Assembly: GCA_964011275.1 (NCBI GenBank)
Contig: CAXGOB010000012.1
Coordinates: forward strand, 16,722-80,721
Length of the DNA stretch: 64,000 nt
Source of the DNA: UBA7328 sp002471345
GTDB lineage: Bacteria > Bacteroidota > Bacteroidia > Chitinophagales > Saprospiraceae
Direction of reading: 5' to 3'
The notes beneath the pieces were generated by a model. That model was given only the letters and a program-made list of their open reading frames with translations, was not told the origin of the DNA and made no database searches. A program made the translations under genes and the position numbers. Shown one piece after another: positions 17,430-26,993 of the stretch. The number at the start of each line of letters is the position of its first letter. The stretch's first letter is position 1.

Positions 17430-18722
17430 ATGAACACCAATAATTTAAACATTCCTAATATAGATTTACCAAGAATAGTAATTGTTGGATGTGGTTTTGC
17501 TGGACTTAAATTAGTAAAAGCAATCAGTAGCAAATACTATCAGGTAGTCCTTCTTGATAAAAACAATTATCATACATTCCAACCTTTAATGTATCAAGTT
17601 GCCAGTTCTGGATTAGAACCAGATTCTATTGTATACCCAATTCGAAAAGTTTTTAAAGGAAAAGATCATTTTCATTTTAGGATGACTGAAGTACAAGAGG
17701 TAGACACATCGGCTTGCCAATTGACTACAAGCATAGGAAAAATTAATTATGATTTCCTCGTCATTGCAACTGGCGCTACAACTAATTTCTTTGGTATATC
17801 AAATATTGAGAAGTACGGTTTTACGATGAAAAGCCTTCGAGAATCTTTGGACTTAAGAAGTATTATCATACAAAATTTTGAAAAAGCTCTCACCCTCTCA
17901 AGAATTGATGAAAGAGAGCGATATATGAATTTTGTAATAGTTGGCGGTGGTGCTACTGGTGTTGAATTAGCAGGTGCACTAGCTGAACTAAAAAAGAACA
18001 CACTACCAAAAGACTACCCCGATTTAGATTTATCTCAAATGCAAATTCACGTAATTGAGGCATCAGATCGAATATTGAGTAATATGAGTGCGAATGCATC
18101 TAAGAAATCTTATCAATTTCTAAAAAAATTAGACATAAACGTTTGGTTGAATACAATTGTAAAAGATTATAAGGACGATATAGTAATTACCAATAAAAAA
18201 AGCTTCCATACAAAAACTTTAGTTTGGTCTGCTGGGGTGATGGGTGCCCCAATTGAAAACTTAAATCACACATTAAACAAAAATAATCGCATTAAAACCG
18301 ACAAATACAATAGAGTAAAAGGGTTAGAAAAAAATGTTTTTGCAATTGGTGATGTTGGATGTATTGAAAGAGAAAACAATGAACTTGGACACCCAATGTT
18401 AGCATCAGTTGCTGGACAACAAGGGCATCAACTCGGAGTCAATTTCAATTTATTAGCTAAGGGCAAAGACCTACAACCTTTTAACTACCATGATAAAGGA
18501 ACCATGGCAACAGTAGGAAAGAACAAAGCTGTAGTAGATCTACCTTTTTTTAAGTTCTCAGGTATCTTTGCTTGGGTGATATGGATGTTCTTGCACCTCA
18601 TGTTATTAGTAGATTTTAGGAATAGAATGATTGTGTTTACTAATTGGTGCTGGAGTTATTTCAATTCTGATAAAGGGCTTAGACTTATAATTAGAGAAGT
18701 AAAGAGGAAAGGAGAATCTTAA
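17430..18722 (+). CDS. ndh: Type II NADH dehydrogenase (NDH-2), FAD-dependent
   Basis: 430 residues with two dinucleotide-binding motifs: IVIVGCGFAGLKLVKAI (FAD, residues 16-32) and FVIVGGGATGVELAGALAE (NADH, about 170-188). Other NDH-2 marks are NNYHTFQPLMYQVASSGLEP, the ATGATTNFFG loop, VFAIGDVGCIE (second FAD contact) and AGQQGHQLG. The C-terminal hydrophobic helices (FAWVIWMFLHLMLLVDFRN) anchor the enzyme on the cytoplasmic face of the inner membrane. It oxidises NADH and reduces quinone without pumping protons. It stands alone, with a long space on each side, and its coding region is AT-richer than its neighbours. Confidence 0.9.
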   Translation: MNTNNLNIPNIDLPRIVIVGCGFAGLKLVKAISSKYYQVVLLDKNNYHTFQPLMYQVASSGLEPDSIVYPIRKVFKGKDHFHFRMTEVQEVDTSACQLTTSIGKINYDFLVIATGATTNFFGISNIEKYGFTMKSLRESLDLRSIIIQNFEKALTLSRIDERERYMNFVIVGGGATGVELAGALAELKKNTLPKDYPDLDLSQMQIHVIEASDRILSNMSANASKKSYQFLKKLDINVWLNTIVKDYKDDIVITNKKSFHTKTLVWSAGVMGAPIENLNHTLNKNNRIKTDKYNRVKGLEKNVFAIGDVGCIERENNELGHPMLASVAGQQGHQLGVNFNLLAKGKDLQPFNYHDKGTMATVGKNKAVVDLPFFKFSGIFAWVIWMFLHLMLLVDFRNRMIVFTNWCWSYFNSDKGLRLIIREVKRKGES

Positions 18723-19111
18723 TTTTGGCAATTAATAATCTACTCAACATCTACACATTCATTAACTAGATATACAATGTTAAGATTTGGATTTATACTT
18801 TGGAAAATTGGAGAATTAACCACAAAACTATAAGAAAATTGATTTAGGGTTATCTGTCCTCTTTACTATCACAATAGTTAGAAATGGTCTATATCTATTT
18901 TTTCATATCGGAAAACATTAAAATGACATTCACAAATTGTTAGATCAAATAAGATATCAAGACTCATATGGAATTATTTCTTTTGCCAACTTTCCATTGA
19001 TAAGTAAGAGAATTGGAACATAATTAAAACCTAACATTTATGACAACTTCTATCAAAAAAGGCTTTTTAAAAGATACTTTCTTATCTAAACATTCCTAAA
19101 TAAAAATTGAA
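18723..19111. other. 389-bp intergenic space without visible features
   Basis: AT-rich sequence with stops in all frames. I see no ORF, hairpin or repeat worth naming. The promoter of the GNAT gene should lie at its right end. Confidence 0.6.
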
Positions 19112-19912
19112 ATGGCTCGAAATTACATGTTCAAGGAAATTGCAAATACTGATGAGTTAACTGAATTAAGAAATGAATGGCTAAGTACCTTAACAAGTCC
19201 CCAAGATGGAATGTGGGAATCTTTTAGGAATAGCGGAAAGGAATGGGGAATCGTGCATGACAATGAATGGATTGGGTACGCTTCTATAGGTGAAAGCAAC
19301 CAATTGATTCAATTTTATATTTCGCCAAAGCACTTAGGGAAAGGTGAATCAATTTTCAAAGAGTTCATTGAAAAACTTAATATTGAAACAGGTATCGTAG
19401 GCACAAATAATCCTAGCTACTTATCAATTGCATTAAACTTTGCCAAAGAACTTAATGTAAATACATATTTATTCAGAAATAATTATCCAGTCTATATTGA
19501 GGAAAAGGAAGGGGAATTGAAGGAGTGTCAAAATGAAGATATTGAGAAAATAGTACATTTTTGTCATTATAGTATGGGTGCTCCTAAAGAATGGTTAGAA
19601 GGATACATAAAAGATTTAACTGAGAAAAAAGAAATATTCTATCTTGAACATGGTGATGAAATCATAGGAACATGTGAAGTGAGGAAAAGTACAACAGCTG
19701 GTGACTTTGCTGATATTGGAATGGTGGTGTCTCCTGATTATAGAAGAAAAGGATATGGTACCTATCTACTTAATGAAGCTAAAAAAATAGCTATTGAATG
19801 GAAAAAGACCCCAATCTGTTCTTGTGAAAAGGACAATATTGGTTCAATAAAGTCGATTCATAATAGTGGATTTGTGAGTATGTATCAGCTACTCCTAATT
19901 TCTTTCAATTAG
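19112..19912 (+). CDS. Tandem GNAT-fold acetyltransferase
   Basis: 266 residues. The C-terminal half is a clear GNAT domain: FYLEHGDEIIGTCEVRK, then the acetyl-CoA loop DIGMVVSPDYRRKGYGTYLLNEA (about 210-232, RRKGYG pyrophosphate-binding) and NIGSIKSIHNSGFV. The N-terminal half (WGIVHDNEWIGYASIGESNQLIQFYISPKHLGKGESIF) looks like a second, degenerate GNAT unit with a weaker loop (HLGKGE), a layout known in tandem GNAT proteins. The acceptor substrate is unknown. There is no signal peptide, so it is cytoplasmic. It stands alone ahead of a stretch with decayed genes. Confidence 0.75.
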   Translation: MARNYMFKEIANTDELTELRNEWLSTLTSPQDGMWESFRNSGKEWGIVHDNEWIGYASIGESNQLIQFYISPKHLGKGESIFKEFIEKLNIETGIVGTNNPSYLSIALNFAKELNVNTYLFRNNYPVYIEEKEGELKECQNEDIEKIVHFCHYSMGAPKEWLEGYIKDLTEKKEIFYLEHGDEIIGTCEVRKSTTAGDFADIGMVVSPDYRRKGYGTYLLNEAKKIAIEWKKTPICSCEKDNIGSIKSIHNSGFVSMYQLLLISFN

Positions 19913-20019
19913 AGTACTGATAAGATGAAATAGCTGTTTTTGTGATACATGGTCCATAGTTCCATATTGTCAGCTGTTCTTATGAATGAACAGTTGGATT
20001 TAATGTCTTAATGAGTTAA

Positions 20020-20157
20020 AACATTTCCGCTTGGTATGAGGATAATGAAGTTGATCCTCAAGATTTACTAGGAACGCAAAACATTAGCATTGATTTTTGG
20101 GAATTACCAATACTAATAACCATAGGTATAAAAAGGCTAAATGAACTAGGGCATTAA
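20020..20157 (+). pseudogene. Possible C-terminal remnant of an unidentified gene
   Basis: After a stop at 20017, a 45-codon frame without start reads NISAWYEDNEVDPQDL then ISIDFWELPILITIGIKRL and ends NELGH at 20157. The acidic WYEDNE and the ordered helix-like end look like the tail of a small soluble protein. No ATG exists in frame, so it is either decayed or a chance frame. Confidence 0.25.
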
Positions 20158-20297
20158 TACCCGATATATTTTGTTAGAAGGAATGACATGGTTGAACTCA
20201 AATATGAATGTCAATATAAGAATCAAACATCAATAATATATCATTCAACCCTGAGAACATAATATCAGTGTGAAATGATGATTCAGGCAAAAAGGAA

Positions 20298-20627
20298 ATG
20301 GGTGATTCTGAATCTCTTTCATTTGAATTTTCTCTCCCAGAACAACTACTTAATAGAATAGGTTTGAACAATATAAGAAGTAAAAAAGAAGAAGACAGAC
20401 AGACATCTTTAGACTTTTTCAGATTAAATGCAGACAACAGTCCCAATTCTTTTAATGTACATGACAGTCTGAGTGAAGCAGAATTAGCATTTGGCACAGA
20501 GGCCAATGCTCTCAAATGTTTCAAAAAATATTTGGAGATAAATCCCAATAATGAAAACGCCAAAAGCATAATTGCTAAATTACAAAACAAACAATTCAGT
20601 AAATCAATAACTATGACATCTAACTAA
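20298..20627 (+). pseudogene. C-terminal TPR-tail remnant of an alpha/beta-hydrolase-type esterase
   Basis: The 109-codon frame contains LPEQLLNRIGLNNI, then FFRLNADNSPNSFNVHDSLSEAE and ALKCFKKYLEINPNNENAKSIIAKL. The pattern FxxNxxxxPxSFNVxDSLxEA...YLxxNPNNENAKxIIxKL is the usual TPR tail of secreted esterase/hydrolase proteins in Bacteroidota. Here the whole catalytic domain is missing, the frame is stopped upstream, and the helices have lost consensus glycines (SLSEAE for SLGEAY). It is most likely a relic. It could still be expressed from the ATG at 20298, but a role is doubtful. Confidence 0.5.
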
Positions 20628-20646
20628 TCACTAAAAACAGATCAAA

Positions 20647-20853
20647 ATGAAGAAGTATAAAAAAGAGGACATTGAAATAGTCTGGAATTCAGATAAGTGC
20701 ACACATGCAGGATTTTGCGCAAGACAACTATCCAAAGTTTTTAAACCGAAAGAACGTCCATGGATTCAACCAGAAAATGCGACGAGACAAGAAATCATTG
20801 ATCAAGTAAAGAAATGTCCATCGGGGGCTTTATCAATTCAAAAATCAAAGTAA
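20647..20853 (+). CDS. yjdI: YjdI-family (4Fe-4S) mono-cluster protein
   Basis: 68 residues. It matches the small YjdI/Fer4_19 pattern: IVWNSDKCTHAGFCARQLSKVF, then RPWIQPENATRQEIIDQVKKCPSGAL. Three Cys are visible (C18, C24 and C56 in KCPSGA) with the CTHAGFC and CPSGAL spacing of this family. It is a soluble cytoplasmic Fe-S protein of unknown role. In many genomes a small GNAT protein accompanies it. Here the nearest GNAT gene is 700 bp upstream and of a different type. The DinB gene begins 44 bp after its stop. Confidence 0.8.
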   Translation: MKKYKKEDIEIVWNSDKCTHAGFCARQLSKVFKPKERPWIQPENATRQEIIDQVKKCPSGALSIQKSK

Positions 20854-20897
20854 AAAACTCTACTTACAATTCCCAAACGGATCTAAATAATAAGACA

Positions 20898-21419
20898 ATG
20901 AATTTCGATCTCAAAAAATCCATTGAAATTCTCCAAAGGACTCCTATAGTAATAGAATCTCTATTAAGTGGATTATCGGATGATTGGCTGAAAAATAATG
21001 AGGGAGAAAATACATGGAGTCCATATGAAATTTTAGGTCACCTTATTCATGGAGAAAAAACTGACTGGATAACTAGATCAAAAATCATCATTTCAAATTC
21101 TAGCAATAAGACTTTTGAACCTTTTGACAGATTTGCTCAAGAAAATGAAGATTCAGAAAGGCCCATCAATAAACTGATAGAAGAATTTAAAAATTTGAGG
21201 GATTATAATCTAAAAGAATTAGAAAATCTACAAATTAATAGTTCAATTTTAATAGAGAAAGGAATCCATCCTGAATTAGGGGATGTCAGTCTAAAAGAAC
21301 TTCTGGCCTCCTGGGTCGTCCATGATTTGGGCCATATTTCTCAAATTTCAAGAGTGATGGCGAAACAATACAAAGCAGAAGTCGGACCATGGATTGCATT
21401 CCTTGGGATACTTAAGTAG
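20898..21419 (+). CDS. DinB-family putative metal-dependent protein
   Basis: 173 residues from ATG 20898. An upstream extension to 20814 overlaps yjdI and has no family support. The four-helix DinB pattern is visible: TWSPYEILGHLIHGEKTDW holds the first His pair and SWVVHDLGHISQISRVMAKQY the second, giving the three-His metal site expected in the YfiT/DinB fold. Members act as metal-dependent thiol or S-transferases, or are uncharacterised. No thiol system lies nearby. It probably shares a transcript with yjdI. Confidence 0.8.
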   Translation: MNFDLKKSIEILQRTPIVIESLLSGLSDDWLKNNEGENTWSPYEILGHLIHGEKTDWITRSKIIISNSSNKTFEPFDRFAQENEDSERPINKLIEEFKNLRDYNLKELENLQINSSILIEKGIHPELGDVSLKELLASWVVHDLGHISQISRVMAKQYKAEVGPWIAFLGILK

Positions 21420-21473
21420 TAATATTTACAAAAGTGTATGTATGCAGAATCTAGAAAAGACCAAATTATAAAC

Positions 21474-23588
21474 CTAACTATGAAATTTCTCTCCTTTCTC
21501 AGCCATTTGCACTAATCTATCTGGAGGCATAAATCTAACTCCATATTTGCCATGAAGGTCATACATCCTATTCACCACATTCTGAATACCCATTGTATCC
21601 ATGGCTCTAAATGGGCCACCAGTGAAAGGCATAAAACCCATCCCAAATACAGCGCCAATATCCCCATCTTTAACACTAGAAATAATTCCTTCTTCCAAGC
21701 AATTTATGGCCTCCTTATAAAGCAACATAACTGCTCTATCTTGAATCTCTTCTAAAGCCAATTCCTCATCCCCATTACCTTTAAAATATTTATAAGCAGT
21801 ATTATCCACTCCTTTTCTTTTTCCCTTTTCGTCATAAGAGTAAAAGCCTTTTCCATTCTTCTTGCCTTTTCTTCCGTCCTTATACATTTGTACAGCAGCT
21901 TCACTAATTATTACCCCTTCCCTATTTTCAAAAAGAGATTTAGAGCTTTCAGTAACATGAGCGACAATATCTAGTCCTACTTGATCAGCTACAGTTATAG
22001 GCCCCACAGGAAATCCTTTTTTCACTAATGCTTTATCCACAGTATCTATTGCCAATCCCTCATCCAGCATAAGCATACATTCATTTGAATAAGGAGCTAA
22101 AATCCTATTCACATAAAACCCTGTACCATCTTTCACCACGATACAAGTCTTTCCTTGTCTTACACCCAACTGATAGCAAGTAGCAATTACTGACTCTGAA
22201 GTTTTATCTGTTTTTACAATCTCTAATAGTGGCATTTTGGGTACTGGAGAGAAATAATGCATGCCAATCACATTCTTCGGCTTCTTGGCATGAGATGCCA
22301 TCTCAGTAACTGAAAGTGAAGAAGTATTCGTCGCGATTATTACGTCCTTATTACAATTCTTTTCAATGTCTTCAATAATCCTCTTCTTCAATGACATCTC
22401 CTCTAAAACTGCCTCTATGACCACATCTGCAGAATTAAAATTAGCATAAGTCAAATCTCCAGTGACATTGCTGATTTGTTGTTCTGCTTGAATTTTAGTG
22501 ATTGATTTTCTTTTTAATCTCTTTTTGATACTTGTCCATATCTGCTTATAGGCTCCATCTATGACTTCTTGTTTGATATCTTTTAAGAGGACATTCACGC
22601 CTTTCGTTGCACTTACTTCTGCTATACCAGCACCCATAAAGCCTGCACCGATAATCCCAAGATTGTCCACTTCTTTTGCACCTTTAAATGGATTTTTTTT
22701 GTTATCTGTCATGGCAAAAAAGATAGATCTAAGTGCAGCACTCTCTGGCGTCAACATCAGTTTTTCAAACCATTCTAACTCCTTTGCATATCCGGCATTT
22801 ATTCCTTTTTGGTACCCCGTCTCCACACAATCTATTATAGCAGGTATGGCTGGATAGTTTCCTTGAGACTGCTTAAGTGCCATTTTTTTTGCCTGAGAAA
22901 ATAGGACTCTTCTTCCCAATCCACTTTCCAGAATTTTTTCAGTAAGTGATAATCTTGATTTACGTTCGATTGGTTTGTCGATCAATCTTTTAGCCATCTT
23001 AATAGCCGCCTGAAGTAACTTGCCTTCATCTGTAAGATCATCAACTAGACCAAACCTTTTACATCGCCTAGCATCCAGCTGTTTACCTGTGAGCATCATA
23101 TCTAATGCCTTTTGGATACCAATAAGACGAGGTAATCTCTGCGTTCCACCACCACCGGGAAGTATACCTAATTGCACCTCTGGCAAGCCCATTTTTGTTC
23201 TTGGAGAGCGAGTGGCTATTCGACCTTGACAAGCCAGAGCCATTTCTGTGCCAAGACCAACACAAGCACCATTGATGGCTGCTACGAAAGGTTTAGAGCT
23301 ATTCTCTAATAATTCAAGAGATTGATGTCCTTGAGCTTGATATGGCTTGAAATCACCTTCCTTTTCTATTTGAAAAGACTTGATATCAGCACCTGCCATA
23401 AAATCCGGCTTCTTACTGATAAATACAGCTGCTCTAATACTAGCATCCTCTTGAATCTTTGGATATAAATCTCCCATAATTTGAATAACATCAGGAGATA
23501 CTACATTCATAGTTTCCTTTTTATTATCAATCCAAATGATGGCGATATCATCTTTTACTTCTATGGTTAGAAAATCTTCGAATTTCAT
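21474..23588 (-). CDS. fadJ: Fatty-acid oxidation multifunctional enzyme (enoyl-CoA hydratase / 3-hydroxyacyl-CoA dehydrogenase), FadJ-like
   Basis: 704 residues, close to E. coli FadJ (714). Residues 1-190 form the enoyl-CoA hydratase: AFISKKPDFMAGADIKSF, INGACVGLGTEMALACQGRIATRSPRTKMGLPEVQLGILPG, with the two Glu of the crotonase active site (GTE and PEVQ). From about 310 the NAD-binding hydroxyacyl-CoA dehydrogenase starts (LGIIGAGFMGAGIAEVSATKG), with IGMHYFSPVPKMPLLEIV (catalytic His) and two C-terminal 3HCDH domains (DGTGFYVNRIL; GMGFMPFTGGPFRAMD). It catalyses the middle two steps of beta-oxidation and acts with the thiolase encoded 24 bp upstream in the same operon. Confidence 0.92.
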   Translation of the reverse strand: MKFEDFLTIEVKDDIAIIWIDNKKETMNVVSPDVIQIMGDLYPKIQEDASIRAAVFISKKPDFMAGADIKSFQIEKEGDFKPYQAQGHQSLELLENSSKPFVAAINGACVGLGTEMALACQGRIATRSPRTKMGLPEVQLGILPGGGGTQRLPRLIGIQKALDMMLTGKQLDARRCKRFGLVDDLTDEGKLLQAAIKMAKRLIDKPIERKSRLSLTEKILESGLGRRVLFSQAKKMALKQSQGNYPAIPAIIDCVETGYQKGINAGYAKELEWFEKLMLTPESAALRSIFFAMTDNKKNPFKGAKEVDNLGIIGAGFMGAGIAEVSATKGVNVLLKDIKQEVIDGAYKQIWTSIKKRLKRKSITKIQAEQQISNVTGDLTYANFNSADVVIEAVLEEMSLKKRIIEDIEKNCNKDVIIATNTSSLSVTEMASHAKKPKNVIGMHYFSPVPKMPLLEIVKTDKTSESVIATCYQLGVRQGKTCIVVKDGTGFYVNRILAPYSNECMLMLDEGLAIDTVDKALVKKGFPVGPITVADQVGLDIVAHVTESSKSLFENREGVIISEAAVQMYKDGRKGKKNGKGFYSYDEKGKRKGVDNTAYKYFKGNGDEELALEEIQDRAVMLLYKEAINCLEEGIISSVKDGDIGAVFGMGFMPFTGGPFRAMDTMGIQNVVNRMYDLHGKYGVRFMPPDRLVQMAEKGEKFHS

Positions 23589-23612
23589 AACTAACTTCTT
23601 ATCTTCTATTGA

Positions 23613-24890
23613 TTACAACTTCTTAAGCAACATAGCATGTCCATGAGCCCCTGCCGCACAAGCAGCTAAAAGACCATATTTTCCCTTTTCTTTTATTAAT
23701 CTATTCGCTGTAGTGGTGACTAACCTTCCTCCAGTAGCTCCAAATGGATGACCTATAGAAAGAGAACCGCCCCAGAGATTAAATTTGTCCATTGATACCT
23801 TCCCTACCGCTTTATCTCTTCCTAAATTTTCCTGTGCAAATTCATCAGATGCTAATGCCTTTAAATTAGACAGTATTTGGCCAGCAAATGCCTCATGAAA
23901 CTCAATAACATCCATTTCTGCAAGAGTCATATTTGCTTTTTTAAGCACCATAGAAGTCGCGTATGCTGGTCCTAAAAGCAACTCATCTTCCAAACTCTGG
24001 CCTGAAAATGCAAACTCCAAAATTTCTACTTTTGGCTTAAATCCCAATTCTTTGGCCTTCGTTTCAGACATAATCAAAACAGCAGAAGCACCATCGGTAA
24101 GAAAAGAAGAATTGGCAGCGGTAAGTGTTCCGTATTTCTTATCAAAAGCAGGTCTTAATCTAGCAACCTTTTCTATTGTGGAGTCTCCTCTTACACCATT
24201 GTCTTTATCAATATTTAGAAATTTTGGCGGTAGATGTACATCTACCATTTCTTCTGATAAGTGCCCTGCTTCATGTGCTTTAGCGGCTAATTGATGAGAC
24301 CTCACTGCAAATTTGTCCTGTTCTTCTCTACTGATTTGAAACCTCGCTGCCATGATATCACAATCCTGGCCCATCACTCTATCCGTGCTATATTCTGCAA
24401 CTGCCGGTCGTTCAGGCACAAAATCAGAGATTCTAAGTGAAGACACAAACTTCAAATTATCCCCCAATGTTTTTAGTTTCTGAGCCATGAACAGCTTCTT
24501 CCTCATCTTACGAGGAAAAAGAATAGGAGAATCAGAAGTATGATCAATTCCTCCTGCAATTACAACATCGCTTTGACCGGTCATTATCTCCATACACCCA
24601 TCTGCAATTGCTCTATTGGCAGAAATACATGCCTGGGACACAGTGCGGCAAGGTGTCTTATTAGATATTCCGGCAGCAATGGCAGCTTCCCTTGCCACAT
24701 TTGGTGTTTTGACATTAGAGATCACATTTCCCATTATCACACTATCTATAGCATCAGCATTGAGTCCTGTCTTATTCAATAATCCCTTTATTGCAAATCC
24801 ACCTAACTGATACGACAGTAAATCCATATAGTTTGTCCCTGACTTGAGGAAAGGAGTTCGACATCCATCTATTACTACAACTTTGTTCAT
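23613..24890 (-). CDS. fadI: Acetyl-CoA C-acyltransferase (3-ketoacyl-CoA thiolase), FadI-like
   Basis: 425 residues. The thiolase fold is clear: VVIDGCRTPFLKSGTNYMDL start, nucleophilic Cys in RTVSQACISANRAIADG (about C92), the GGIDHTSDSP loop, then the C-terminal active-site set VIEFHEAFAGQILSNLKA, NLWGGSLSIGHPFGATGGRL (His) and LLAACAAGAHGHAMLLKKL (second Cys). The NEAF motif of most thiolases is HEAF here, as in the FadI type. It cleaves 3-ketoacyl-CoA to acetyl-CoA in beta-oxidation. It is first in the operon ahead of fadJ. No acyl-CoA dehydrogenase is present in the window. Confidence 0.92.
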   Translation of the reverse strand: MNKVVVIDGCRTPFLKSGTNYMDLLSYQLGGFAIKGLLNKTGLNADAIDSVIMGNVISNVKTPNVAREAAIAAGISNKTPCRTVSQACISANRAIADGCMEIMTGQSDVVIAGGIDHTSDSPILFPRKMRKKLFMAQKLKTLGDNLKFVSSLRISDFVPERPAVAEYSTDRVMGQDCDIMAARFQISREEQDKFAVRSHQLAAKAHEAGHLSEEMVDVHLPPKFLNIDKDNGVRGDSTIEKVARLRPAFDKKYGTLTAANSSFLTDGASAVLIMSETKAKELGFKPKVEILEFAFSGQSLEDELLLGPAYATSMVLKKANMTLAEMDVIEFHEAFAGQILSNLKALASDEFAQENLGRDKAVGKVSMDKFNLWGGSLSIGHPFGATGGRLVTTTANRLIKEKGKYGLLAACAAGAHGHAMLLKKL

Positions 24891-25008
24891 AGTTACTTTT
24901 TTAAAGTGCGGAAAGATATAAGAAACTGAGAAAAGACTGAAGCAGATGTATAGAACGTGTAAAAAGCAAAATTCATTTCTATCAACCCAACATCTGACTT
25001 CATAATAA

Positions 25009-26775
25009 TCATCTCATTACAGGTATATGTATCATCACAGATGTACCTCTATCTGGGCTACTATCCCATTCAAGATCACCTTTGAGCATATTGACTCTAC
25101 TTTTAATATTTTCTAATCCTAGACCTTTCTTTACCTTTTCTTCATCAAACCCTTTACCATTATCCTCCACTTTCACAAATAGCTCCTTGTTTTGCTGGCT
25201 AAGTTGGATATCCAGTTCTGAGGCTTCAGAGTGTTTAATTGCATTATTCAGAAGCTCTTGAATAATTCTATATACATGCAATTTCTTTTCATTAGAAAGC
25301 CCAGTGTCAATTTTATTTGTATGTAAAAATATTTCAGGATTTCCACTTGCTGAATAGCGATTGATCAAATCATTAAGGGCCGCAGACAGGCCAATTTTTT
25401 CTAAAGAAGCAGGTTTCAAATTCCTAGAAATATCCCTTACCTCTCCACATGCATGATCTATTAATCCATAAATTTTTTGATAGGACATATCCGCAGTAAG
25501 TTTTTTATGATCCAACTGTAGCGAATCATATTGAAGTTTGAGGGTGGAAAGTAACCCTCCTAGGCTATCATGCAGATCATTTGCTATTCGAGATCGTTCT
25601 AGTTCTTGTCCATTCATCATCGCTTCAAGACTTTGGATACGTAGATCGTTTTGCAGTTTCATAATCCGCTGTCTGTCTAGCTCTTCTCTTTGTTGTGTGA
25701 TCAAGCTTCGAGTTTTACCTCTCTGGTTATAGTATCTGATGATATAGTAAACAGCCAGAATACCAACAAATAGTAGTGCTCCCAAAGCGATTAAAAGTCT
25801 TCTACTTTGTTGCAATTTTGCTAGTCCTTCTTCATTTTCAGTTTCAAGATTCTCAATTGCTTTCTCTTTCTCTTGGGCTTGATATTCTAATGCAAGCTGA
25901 TTAGAAATAGCAAATTTTTCGCTATCTCTTTGAGCTTCTTTTAAGGCATCAGCCTTTTTCAGATAGAATAAAGCTTGCTGTTCTTTTTCACTCTCTTCAT
26001 AGCACTTCGAAAGAATCTCTGAGACCCTAATTTCTATTCTATAAGGAATATTGGGTATAAGTTCAGCTTCTTTGAGTTTAGAGATAGCTAGGTCATAATT
26101 ATCATCTCGAAAGTAATAGTAACCCATGTCCATTAGGGCTTCCGCCGAATACTTTACTTGATCGAGCTTTTTTTCTAATTTGACCACTGTCCCGGCAATT
26201 TGCACAGCTTCTTCAACCTTGCCCATACTGCCCAACAACTGAGAGAGCAATAAACGATTTTGAATTTCCTGACTCTTATTTTGGCGTAAAAGAGATTTAT
26301 CTAGAGCTGCTGAAACGATATCCAATCCACCTTCAAAATCAAACTGTGCTAATAATACTCTCCCTAATGCTGTAGCTGCTTCTATTTCTAGAAAGTCAAT
26401 GCTATTCTCTTTATAAAAGGTCAATGCCTCTTCAGAAAGTCGTTTTGCATCATTTAGAAAAAGGCCTTCAGAGGTATAAAAATTGGCCAATTCCAATCTA
26501 GCCATATGATAACCAGCCTCGTTCTTCTCAACTTTGAAATAAGTAGAACTAGAAGTTAGATCTTCCACTACTTCTTTTCGTTTCAGCGGTAATGTCTTAT
26601 AAATCAAAGCTCTTTGATAATAAGCCTTAGCCAAAGAAATGAAATCGCTGTTTGTCCTATAAGCCCTGATTTCTTTATCCAATTCCTCCAAATTCTGATT
26701 AGGAGTATTGAGAATAGTAAGATCCGCTTCATTTTGAGGGAACCACCACAATAAGAATGCTACGAGTAAAACCAT
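25009..26775 (-). CDS. TPR-containing sensor histidine kinase (HisKA_3/NarX-DesK type)
   Basis: 588 residues. An N-terminal hydrophobic segment (MVLLVAFLLWWFP) acts as signal or anchor. Residues about 30-300 are TPR-like helical repeats in the periplasm. A transmembrane helix lies at 327-347 (LIALGALLFVGILAVYYIIRYY), followed by a coiled coil (about 350-395). The HisKA_3 dimerisation domain has the phospho-acceptor His402 in IANDLHDSLGGLLSTLKLQYD, and the HATPase_c domain shows ELLNNAIKHSEAS (N box), VEDNGKGFDEEKVKKGLGLENIKSRV (G1/G2). It phosphorylates the LuxR-type regulator encoded divergently 218 bp away. The input signal is unknown. Confidence 0.88.
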   Translation of the reverse strand: MVLLVAFLLWWFPQNEADLTILNTPNQNLEELDKEIRAYRTNSDFISLAKAYYQRALIYKTLPLKRKEVVEDLTSSSTYFKVEKNEAGYHMARLELANFYTSEGLFLNDAKRLSEEALTFYKENSIDFLEIEAATALGRVLLAQFDFEGGLDIVSAALDKSLLRQNKSQEIQNRLLLSQLLGSMGKVEEAVQIAGTVVKLEKKLDQVKYSAEALMDMGYYYFRDDNYDLAISKLKEAELIPNIPYRIEIRVSEILSKCYEESEKEQQALFYLKKADALKEAQRDSEKFAISNQLALEYQAQEKEKAIENLETENEEGLAKLQQSRRLLIALGALLFVGILAVYYIIRYYNQRGKTRSLITQQREELDRQRIMKLQNDLRIQSLEAMMNGQELERSRIANDLHDSLGGLLSTLKLQYDSLQLDHKKLTADMSYQKIYGLIDHACGEVRDISRNLKPASLEKIGLSAALNDLINRYSASGNPEIFLHTNKIDTGLSNEKKLHVYRIIQELLNNAIKHSEASELDIQLSQQNKELFVKVEDNGKGFDEEKVKKGLGLENIKSRVNMLKGDLEWDSSPDRGTSVMIHIPVMR

Positions 26776-26993
26776 ATCGACCTGCTAATGTCTTTTATAT
26801 CATCCGTTAAGTAATTAGTAGAAACCCTAGTTTATTATAATACAAGTGTGTATACTTTCGTATTAATATGCGCCAATCATTGCTTAGAACAAGTGATATG
26901 CGGCCAATCCTATGAACGAATTTTAAAAATCCGAAGATCTACATCAATTACAATTGATATGTGGATATAATTTGGGGCTAATAACTGAAAATC

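Noticed and set aside
20198..20590. 130-residue minus-strand ORF in the gene-graveyard stretch
   Set aside because: The opposite strand carries a recognisable TPR tail; the minus frame has no recognisable domain.
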